Below are positions 29,417 through 36,422 of a stretch of 36,422 nt of DNA, piece by piece. A program made the position numbers and the translations under genes. Position 1 is the stretch's first letter; every line of letters begins with the position of its first letter. The DNA comes from Gracilariopsis chorda (Eukaryota; Rhodophyta; Florideophyceae; Gracilariales; Gracilariaceae). The stretch covers positions 1 to 36,422 of the forward strand of contig NBIV01000502.1 of assembly GCA_003194525.1 (NCBI GenBank). The letters are read 5' to 3'. The notes under the pieces are model-generated. The model saw nothing but the letters and a program-made list of their open reading frames with translations, did not search any database and was not told the DNA's origin.

Positions 29417-32400
29417 ATGGATTCATTCGGTGGCAATCAAGATTGAAAAGTTGGGCGAGGATAACTTCCATGTATGGAAGCAAAAGGTTGAGTTGCTGCT
29501 TGCACTCAAGGACCTCGATGACCATCTTGAATCAACCAGGCCTACGGACGATGACGAGTTGTCAGCATGGAAGAAGAAAGACGCCAAGGCCAGGGCTGTT
29601 ATTGGTCTCAGCATCAGTGATGAGCATTTGGACCATGTGAGGGATACCGAGAATGCTGCGGAAATGTGGAAAGCCATTTGCGATGTGTTCCAGCGTAAAA
29701 ACGCTGCTCAACCGAATCAATGCAAGACGTGCCTTCTACACAGCCAAGATGCGAGATGATGAGAAAAATGTTACACTTCATCAATCGTGTTCGTCATCTT
29801 GCATCGGATCTGAAGAGCATGGACGTAGTGGTTTGAGGAGGAAGACATCGCTATGGCAATCCTATGTGGGCTACCAGACCGCTTCGAACACCTCATTGTC
29901 GCTATTGACACCACGATTGGTGATCGTAAACTCGATTTAGAGTTTGTGAACAGTCGTTTGCTGCAAGAGGAACAGCGAAATGAACGATCGTGCCAAGGAG
30001 GAGTCCGGAAGTGACACGGCTTTGGTCGGTGCGCAGTCACGAAAGAAGTCCATGGTGTGCTACTACTGTGGTAAGAAGGGGCATATCCAGAGAAACTGTT
30101 TCAAGAGACAACGTGACGAAGCTAGCAAAGAGCAGAGTGCTTGCCGCAAACCCAGCTGTGCAGACGATCTCGGCAACGAGAAACGAGGATGTGACAGTGA
30201 CTCTGACTTTGTTTGTCTCATTGCGACAGGTTCTGTGGAAGAAAGTATCAGTGACTGGATCATTGACTCTGGTGCCACCGCCCATATGACGTATGACGAG
30301 TCCATGTTTGACAGTTATAGCAAAAGAGAGTCTGCCGGTGTGAGTATCGGCAATGACTCGAAGCTGGAGTCTCTTGGTCATGGCAGTGTCCACCTCGATC
30401 TCGCTGTTGAAGGGCGTAAGAGCAAGTGCCGGTTGGGTGAAGTAGTGCACGTACCGAATTTAAGGTATCATCTGCTGTCAGTATCTGCGATGTGTGACCT
30501 GGGTGCGCGAGTGGTGTTTGACAAAACCAAAGTATGTGTATACAAAGGCAACACCATGATCGCCCAGGGCCCGTCGCATCAAAGGACTGTACTACCTATG
30601 TACCTCGATTGAAGTACCAGAAGACATGGACAACGCACTTGTGACTGACCTGTCACTATGGCATGCTCGAATGGCTCATGTGAATGTGGATGGTATCAAA
30701 CATATGGCTCGTAACGGTGTTGTGTCAGGGCTGAATGTGGACTTGAATCAATCGATGGATGTGTGTGACTCTTGTGTAGTGGGAAAATCTACACGTGCTT
30801 CCAACTCCCAAGCAAGGGGGGGAACGGGCTTTGCACCATTGGACCTAGTGCATTCGGACATTTGTGGTCCAATCCAAGTAGGTTCCTTGGGTGGTTCACA
30901 CTACTTCGTCACATTCATCGATGATCACTCCCGTTTTTGCTTCTTGTACATGCTCAAGACCAAGGATGAGGTGTTCCACGTGTTCGTGAAGTGGCTCAAG
31001 ATGGTTCAAAATCAGAGTGACGACATGTGAAAACCATTACCGCACGTGAGTCTGTGCTACATGCGTTACGCACAGACAATGCTGGTGAATATGTGTCAAA
31101 GAAGTTTTCACAAGAAGCTTGAACGTCACGGTATTGAACATCAGCGAACGGTGCCTTACAATCCACATCAGAATGGTCTTGCCGAACGGTTCAACCGAAC
31201 ACTCATGGACTTGGTAAGATCGATGCTGCTATCACAAGAAACTGCCAAAGAGCTTCTGGGCTGAAGCATTGAACGTTGCAGTGTATGTGCGCAATCGAGT
31301 CACCTGCAAGGCCTTCCGAGTGACGTGAACACCACTCGAGATGTGGAGTGGATATGAACCTGACTTGAGCAATCTGCGTGTGTTCGGTAGCCGGTGCTGG
31401 TACAAAGTGGTGGACACAAGCTGAAGAAGCTGGAGCAACGTGCCCGTGGAGGCGATCTTTATTGGGTACACAACTGGATCGAACGGTTATAAACTGTGGG
31501 ATGCGCAAAAGAAGAAGGTGGTTGTGTCGAGAGATGTGAGGTTTGACGAATGTAGTGGTTCAGATCAAGGTACTGACCACGTTGATGATGACGACTATGC
31601 TGAGATCGACATCTCGGACAAGCCGAAATCAAACATCACCTCCACCTCTACTAACCCACCGATGCTGCCCAAGTTGAACCCGCTGCACCAGATACTCCAC
31701 CAGAAGAAGCTTCAGGCAGTGGCCACGATGAGCCCACAGCTGAGACAGAAGTTGAGCCAGACGTACCAGATCCACCACCATCCACTTCGGAGACTCCGGA
31801 CTCGTGAGTGAGCGAGCGCGCCCTACCTCGGTGGTGGCGCGGCACTGCCCTACTCACTGCCAGTGATGACGTCCCATCCTCATACTCCGATGCGGTGTCA
31901 CGTCCTGATTCAAAAGCGTGGACCAAGGCCATGAACAGTGAGTACGAGTCTCTGATGGAGCATGACACATGGGAGTTAGTGCCAAGGCCAGCTGACAGCA
32001 ACGTGATATCATCCAAGTGGGTATTTGTGCAAAAAAATATGAGGCTGGCGACAACGATGAACCGACAGTGAGGTACAAGGCTCGTGTGGTGGCTCGAGGG
32101 TTTCTGCAGATCGAAGGTGTAGACTTCTCCGAGACGTATGCACCAGTGGTCAAATTCACATCCATTAGAATGATTCTGTCCATTGTAGCAGTGCAGGACT
32201 ATCATCTGCACCAGATGGATGTGAAGACTGCATTCTTGAATGGCGACCTGGAAGAGACTGTGTACATGGAGCAGCCGGACGGATTCATCAAACCTGGGAA
32301 CGAGGACTTGGTATGCCTTCTCAAGAAAGCCATCTATGGGCTACGACAGGCATCAAGGCAGTGGTTTGCAAAGATGTACTTGTTCCTCGTTGGTTGGATG

Positions 32401-33459
32401 GGTCTGAAGCCAAACGTCGCAGACGAGTGCGTCTACACCGGAGAGGTACTGGGAGCGCTTGTGATCATTGCTCTTTATGTGGACGACTTGCTCATTGCGA
32501 GTCCAAGTATGGAGACAATGAATCGCGTAAAGCGTGAACTGTCAAAACGTTTTCAGATGAAGGATCTCAGTGAAGCGCGCATGGTACTTGGGTTCGAGAT
32601 CCATCGTGATCGATCCAAAAGACAGCTGTACCTGACACAGTCTGCATACACGCGTAAGGTCTTAGAACGTTTTGGCATGTTGCAGTGCAAACCAATGGAC
32701 ACTCCCATGGACTCCGGTGCTGACCTCACTAAGGTAGAAGAGCCTCTGACGAACATCCCGTATCGCCAGGTGATCGGTTGTCTGATGTATCTCTCTGTTG
32801 GCACTCGACCGGACATCTCGTTTGCAGTGTCCAAGCTAGCCAAGTATGTCGAGAAACCTGGAGAGACTCATTGGAAAGGTCAAGCGTGTTCTGCGTTACC
32901 TCAATGGCACTCGCTCCTCGGACTTACTTATGGCACCACGACTGATACTCAGCTGTATGGATACGTAGACTCTGACTGGGCAGGTGATACATCCAACCGC
33001 AAGTCCACCAGTGGGTATGTGTTCATGATGTGCGGTGCTCCTGTGTCTTGGAGCTCGCGCCAACAGGAAGTAGTTGCATTGTCTAGCGCTGAGGCTGAGT
33101 ATGTGAGTCTGTGCAGTGGGACGAAGGAAGCGATCTGGCTGAGACGACTGTGGAGTGGCATTGGCAACGCAAGTGGACTACACGTGGATGAGTCAGTGAC
33201 GCTAATGGTTGAGCCCACAACTGTGTACGTGGACAACCAAGGTTGCATCGACCTTGCTCGAAATGGAGTTGTGAACAAGCGTACTAAGCACATTGATATT
33301 CGCTTTCACTTCACCAGAGAGGCTCTACGCGACAAAGCCGTCCAGTTGCAGTACTGTTCCACGGAAGACATGGTTGCCGATATGCTGACGAAAGCGCTCG
33401 GTCGAGTTAAGCTGGCAAGGTTCCGCGGTGACTGTGGCTTGCTCCCCTTAGACCTTTGA
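29417..33459 (+). pseudogene. Family C gag-pol of C3, frameshifted
   Basis: All domains are present in order but split by about fifteen 1-base changes relative to C2: extra A near 29434, 29697, 29766 and 29979, changes near 29833, a lost C near 31020, an extra C near 31443, changes near 31790-31830, an extra A near 32033 and others. Pieces: Gag 29417-29990, an unbroken knuckle CYYCGKKGHIQRNC (from about 30058) joined in frame to protease DSGATAHM (about 30268), integrase with HSDICGP and RTDNAGEY, AERFNRT, then RT. Stop TGA at 33457. The stretch 32017-33459 is open and listed separately. Confidence 0.85.
32017..33459 (+). CDS. Open RT-RNase H stretch of the C3 polyprotein
   Basis: 480 open codons within the broken C3 gene. 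From about 32038 it follows the C polyprotein: RT with VRYKARVVARGFLQ, MDVKTAFLNGDL and catalytic YVDDLL, then the RNase H motifs DSDWAGD, SSAEAEYVS, VDNQGCIDLA and KHIDIRFHF, ending LLPLDL. A local out-of-frame segment near 32878-32920 (SALPQWHS where C2 has KRVLRYLNGTRS) comes from compensating indels. It is a fragment of a polyprotein and not an independent gene. The ATG at its start is probably not used, since the first codons are out of frame with upstream pol. Confidence 0.75.
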   Translation: MGICAKKYEAGDNDEPTVRYKARVVARGFLQIEGVDFSETYAPVVKFTSIRMILSIVAVQDYHLHQMDVKTAFLNGDLEETVYMEQPDGFIKPGNEDLVCLLKKAIYGLRQASRQWFAKMYLFLVGWMGLKPNVADECVYTGEVLGALVIIALYVDDLLIASPSMETMNRVKRELSKRFQMKDLSEARMVLGFEIHRDRSKRQLYLTQSAYTRKVLERFGMLQCKPMDTPMDSGADLTKVEEPLTNIPYRQVIGCLMYLSVGTRPDISFAVSKLAKYVEKPGETHWKGQACSALPQWHSLLGLTYGTTTDTQLYGYVDSDWAGDTSNRKSTSGYVFMMCGAPVSWSSRQQEVVALSSAEAEYVSLCSGTKEAIWLRRLWSGIGNASGLHVDESVTLMVEPTTVYVDNQGCIDLARNGVVNKRTKHIDIRFHFTREALRDKAVQLQYCSTEDMVADMLTKALGRVKLARFRGDCGLLPLDL

Positions 33460-33469
33460 AGTCAGTGAC

Positions 33470-33478
33470 AGAGGGGGG
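33470..33478 (+). other. Polypurine tract of C3
   Basis: AGAGGGGGG, one G shorter than in C1 and B, directly before the LTR. Confidence 0.8.
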
Positions 33479-34249
33479 TGTTGGCAGTAGTACCTGTGCT
33501 GTCACTGAAAACCAAATGTTCCGGGGAGCATGGGCTGTTTTAGAGGGTACCTCTGCAAAAGCGCATATGCGCGTGTGCGCGAACCCAACGTGAAACTGGC
33601 TTCTGATTGGCTACTGCAAATGTACATATGCAACGTGGTGCGTACAAGTGGTATGGCATAACTGGATCGGTTGGACACACCCACGTGTCCAGCTACTACA
33701 GTGGTCACAGTGTACGTTGTGTGCAGGGGATACTGATGAAGTGGTTGACACCTGGTACAAGTGGTACAGCAGTGGTTGGTACAATGGTAAGGTGCGCATG
33801 CACTGTCAACAGGTTTACACATGCACGGGTATATTGATGACGGGTGTTGTGTGCTTTGCCACATGATGACATGGCACTAACACCACAGGTTACGTGCCGA
33901 CTTACCTAACGTGTTGACTTACCGTGATGTGTTGGCATGTGCTGGCGTGTGTTGGAGTCGTGAATTTGTGCCTTGTCATGGTCATGTGTATCCACGTAAC
34001 TATTACAGAACATTGGTGCGTTGGTGTGCGTTGGATGTAATGAGGTTGTGCTGAGCTGGCTATGTCATGTTAGATGATGATTGGTAGTATTGAGTGTCCC
34101 TGCTTATGGTTTTTAGGTTTACTTGTAGTTGGTGTTCCCCGTTCGAGTTTAGAGTGGTATAAGATGTGCCTGAAGGACCTCCAAGTAAATCCAAGCCAGA
34201 GCTGGCGAACTTCCCTTCCATCCCCTCAACTTCCTTACCACTTTCCACA
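33479..34249 (+). repeat. 3' LTR of C3
   Basis: About 771 bp, long type. Several small deletions relative to the 5' LTR, including TATATAAG reduced to TATAAG near 34158 and GCGCAA lost near 34139. The end reads CTTTCCACA instead of CTTTCAACA. Confidence 0.9.
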
Positions 34250-34605
34250 TAGAGTCTGTGCAGTGGGACGAAGGAAGCGATCTGGCTGAGACGACTGTGG
34301 AGTGGCATGGCAACGCAAGTGGACTACACGTGGATGAGTCAGTGACGCTAATGGTTGAGCCCACAACTGTGTACGTGGACAACCAAGGTTGCATCGACCT
34401 TGCTCGAAATGGAGTTGTGAACAAGCGTACTAAGCACATTGATATTCGCTTTTCACTTCACCAGAGAGGCTCTACGCGACAAAGCCGTCCAGTTGCAGTA
34501 CTGCTCCACGGAAGACATGGTTGCCGATATGCTGACGAAAGCGCTCGGTCGAGTTAAGCTGGCAAGGTTCCGCGGGTGACTGTGGCTTGTCCCTTAGACC
34601 TTTGA
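34250..34605 (+). pseudogene. C2 RNase H C-terminal part, after the C3 insertion
   Basis: Continues the C2 coding region from GAGTCTGTGCAGTGGGACG to the TGA at 34603. It contains VDNQGCIDLA and KHIDIRF. A lost T near 34306, an extra T near 34451 and an extra G near 34575 break the frame relative to C1 (20671-20997). Confidence 0.85.
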
Positions 34606-34613
34606 AGTCAGTG

Positions 34614-34622
34614 ACAGGGGGG
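34614..34622 (+). other. Polypurine tract of C2
   Basis: ACAGGGGGG before the LTR start at 34623. Compared with C1 the AGA is reduced to A and one G is lost. Confidence 0.75.
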
Positions 34623-35381
34623 TGTTGGCAGTAGTACCTGTGCTGTCACTGAAAACCAAATGTTCCGGGGAGCATGGGCTGTTTTAGAGGGGTACCTCTG
34701 CAAAAGCGCATATGCGTGTGCGCGAACCCAACGTGAAACTGGCTTCTGATTGGCTACTGCAAATGTACATATGCAACGTGGTGCGTACAAGTGGTATGGC
34801 ATAACTGGATCGGTTGGACACACCCACGTGTCCAGCTACTACAGTGGTCACAGTGTACGTTGTGTGCAGGGGATACTGATGAAGTCGTTGACACCTGGTA
34901 CAAGTGGTACAGCAGTGGTTGGTACAATGGTAAGGTGCGCATGCACTGTCAACAGGTTTACACATGCACGGGTATATTGATGACGTGGGTGTTGTGTGCA
35001 TTGCCACATGATGACATGGCACTAACACCACAGGTTACGTGCCGACTTACCGTGATGTGTTGGCATGTGCTGGCGTGTGTTGGAGTCGTGAATTTGTGCC
35101 TTGTCATGGTCATGTGTATGCACGTAACTATTGCAGAACATTGGTGCGTTGGTGTGCGTTGGTGTAATGAGGTTGTGCTGAGCTGGCTATGTCATGTTAG
35201 ATGATGATTGGTAGTATTGAGTGTCCCTGCTTAGTGGTTTAGGTTTTACTTGTAGTTGGTGCCCCGCGCAATTCGAGTTTAGAGTGGTATATAAGATGTG
35301 CCTGAAGGACCTCCAAGTAAATCCAAGCCAGAGCTGGCGAACTTCCCTTCCATCCCCTCAACTTCCTTTCAACTTTCATCA
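34623..35381 (+). repeat. 3' LTR of C2
   Basis: About 759 bp, short type without the 18-bp duplication, ending TTTCATCA like the 5' LTR at 22523. TATATAAG at 35288-35295. It is followed by TTCCC and the rest of the C1 LTR, which is why the pyrimidine-rich end appears twice in a row here. Confidence 0.92.
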
Positions 35382-35386
35382 TTCCC
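35382..35386 (+). repeat. Target-site duplication TTCCC, right copy (C2)
   Basis: Matches 21758-21762. Confidence 0.85.
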
Positions 35387-35420
35387 TTCCATCCCCTCAA
35401 CTTCCTTTCAACTTTCAACA
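35387..35420 (+). repeat. Last 34 bp of the C1 3' LTR
   Basis: TTCCATCCCCTCAACTTCC on to CTTTCAACA, the long-type terminus. It completes the LTR broken at 21762. GTGGG follows, the expected right-hand target duplication of C1. Confidence 0.82.
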
Positions 35421-36422
35421 GTGGGATCATCACTCTTGGTCACCCTCAACCTCAGATCTGGCAGTGCCAGCCCTATGCCACCAGCGTTGTGGTGCACGCC
35501 TTGTGCGACGAGGATACCTTGACTGTGACTCAGAGGCAACATTTTCATGTTCAATGTCACCTCCATCGTCATTTCACTGCTCTTTATCACTCGAACTGTC
35601 CTCGGCAGCATCTAAGTTCACTGTTGTAGGGTCAACCATAATGTCTGTTGGTGTCTCAGGGTGGTCTGTGGTACCATTTTCTGAGTTTGACATGATGTTT
35701 TCTCAACATCATCAACAGAGAATTCATCCGAACTGATGCTATCCATATCGTTCTCAGAATGATAAGTAGTATCTGATGTGCTTTCGCCATCCATATAGTT
35801 GCTGAGATATGGTGCACCAGGGAATCTAGATTCATCAAAAGTGACATGACGGGACCTTACTATTCGAAGAATATCGTCGTCATCAGTAACTAGGACGTCA
35901 TAAACACCATGCTCAAGAGTCTGCAAGTACACTCCCTCAAGTGCACGAGACTCGAACTTGGTGCCCGGGTTCGTTTTTATTACATATGCGGCACATCCAA
36001 ATACTCTGACATACTTCAAAGAAGCCCTGGTTTCAGTCACTAGCACATACGGTGTTACGCCAGCGGTGGAGTGCGGCACTCTATTGCGAAAAAATAAATA
36101 ACATGTTTCAGTGCATATGACCACAAACATTCTGGAAGATTTGCTTGAATGAGCAAAGCTCGGGCAGCTTCACCCATAGTGCGATTGATGCGCTCTGCAA
36201 TGGCATTATGTTCCGGGGTATACGGTGGAGAAAACGATACCTCCTGGAGACCATTCTTGGGATTCTTTGCAAGGCAATGTACTCTTCTGCATTGTCAGAG
36301 TGCAGTTTTCGAATAAGCACATGCTCTCCTCCAAGCTGTTGGAGCTTCTGCCTCACACCCAAGAACACTTGTGCAATCTCAGACCTATGCATCATGAACC
36401 CAATTACTGCATATCGCGAGTG
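35421..36422 (-). pseudogene. A' : diverged family A-like pol fragment (integrase to linker)
   Basis: On the minus strand, starting outside the window and ending where C1 inserted. It reads integrase core HSDNAEEY (about 36290), the catalytic Glu region with GCGCATCAATCGCAC-like coding, RNRVPHSTAGVTPY, VFGCAAY and the post-integrase acidic linker, up to SDDPT next to the C1 LTR. Similarity to A3 is clear but with many amino-acid substitutions, for instance TETRASLKYVRVFG where A3 has TDNRPSLKYIKVFG. At least three frame changes occur (about 36255, 36100 and 35700). It is the oldest-looking layer and the probable target of C1. Neighbouring bases 35421-35425 (GTGGG) would be one target duplication copy. 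Confidence 0.82.

Larger units (their letters stand above)
27412..34249 (+). mobile_element. Family C element C3, innermost C copy
   Basis: Complete in structure: 5' LTR 27412-28190, primer site, leader, gag-pol, polypurine tract and 3' LTR 33479-34249. Both LTRs are the long type with the 18-bp duplication and terminal CAACA (changed to CCACA at 34249). It is inserted in RNase H of C2. As the innermost insertion it must be younger than C2, yet it carries far more 1-base indels, which points to consensus error over part of its length. Confidence 0.87.
21763..35381 (+). mobile_element. Family C element C2, with C3 nested inside
   Basis: Copia element with 5' LTR 21763-22523, primer site, leader, gag, pol and 3' LTR 34623-35381. 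Both LTRs are the short type (no 18-bp duplication, terminal CATCA), unlike the other C LTRs here, which pairs them. The TTCCC duplication flanks the whole. Element C3 (27412-34249) sits in the RNase H coding region. The coding sequence has several frameshifts, so this copy is not autonomous as written. Confidence 0.87.
8572..35420 (+). mobile_element. Outer family C element C1, multiply interrupted
   Basis: C1 is reconstructed from three separated pieces: integrase 8572-9721, RNase H end plus polypurine tract 20671-21017, and 3' LTR 21018-21762 continued at 35387-35420. Family A sequence separates the first two pieces and element C2 splits the LTR. The right LTR end CAACA at 35420 is followed by GTGGG in a minus-strand A-like element, the likely target. 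About 1.3 kb coding for RT and most of RNase H, present in C3 at about 31802-33131, is absent. The 5' half is outside the window or lost. Confidence 0.75.

Overview
This is eukaryotic DNA made almost entirely of nested Ty1/copia-type LTR retrotransposons. I see no host gene, rRNA, tRNA or CRISPR array. The host lineage cannot be fixed from the sequence. The gag and pol proteins remind me of oomycete (Phytophthora-like) copia elements, but that is recall and not a search. Three element families can be separated, which I call A, B and C. A has 811-bp LTRs starting TGTTGATG and an intact 1,428-residue Gag-Pol reading frame once an insertion is subtracted. C has 761- or 779-bp LTRs starting TGTTGGCA and a different Gag-Pol. 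B has 727-bp LTRs starting TGTTGGAT and encodes only Gag plus a protease-like segment with a broken active site. All carry the same primer binding site, GGTTATGGGCCCAG, directly after the 5' LTR. This is the complement of the anticodon arm of initiator tRNA-Met, the half-tRNA priming known from Drosophila copia.

Layout, left to right: 1-3982 is the coding part of an A copy (A1), cut by the window edge and full of 1-base indels. 3983-4827 is a damaged A LTR. 4828-7760 is a second A copy (A2) lacking leader, gag and protease, and 7761-8571 is its 3' LTR. 8572-9721 is an integrase fragment of a C element (C1). 9722-20670 is a full A element (A3), split within gag by a complete B element (11793-16040, target duplication GACCG). 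20671-21017 is the C1 RNase H end, and 21018-21762 is the C1 3' LTR. That LTR is interrupted by a second C element (C2, 21763-35381, target duplication TTCCC), and its last 34 bases reappear at 35387-35420. C2 is itself interrupted in RNase H by a third C element (C3, 27412-34249). 35421-36422 is a diverged A-like element on the minus strand (A'), into which C1 appears to have inserted.

The most interesting object is B: a small, apparently very young, non-autonomous element. Its LTR end, primer site, 1.1-kb leader and polypurine tract match C almost exactly, while its gag has drifted and integrase, reverse transcriptase and RNase H are absent. This is what a parasite mobilised by C proteins would look like. 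A 37-base leader motif and two U3 promoter modules are shared across families with otherwise different LTRs.

Two blocks (about 1-2870 and 28300-34620) carry dense 1-base indels with very few substitutions. Much of the apparent gene breakage there may be residual assembly error and not biological decay.
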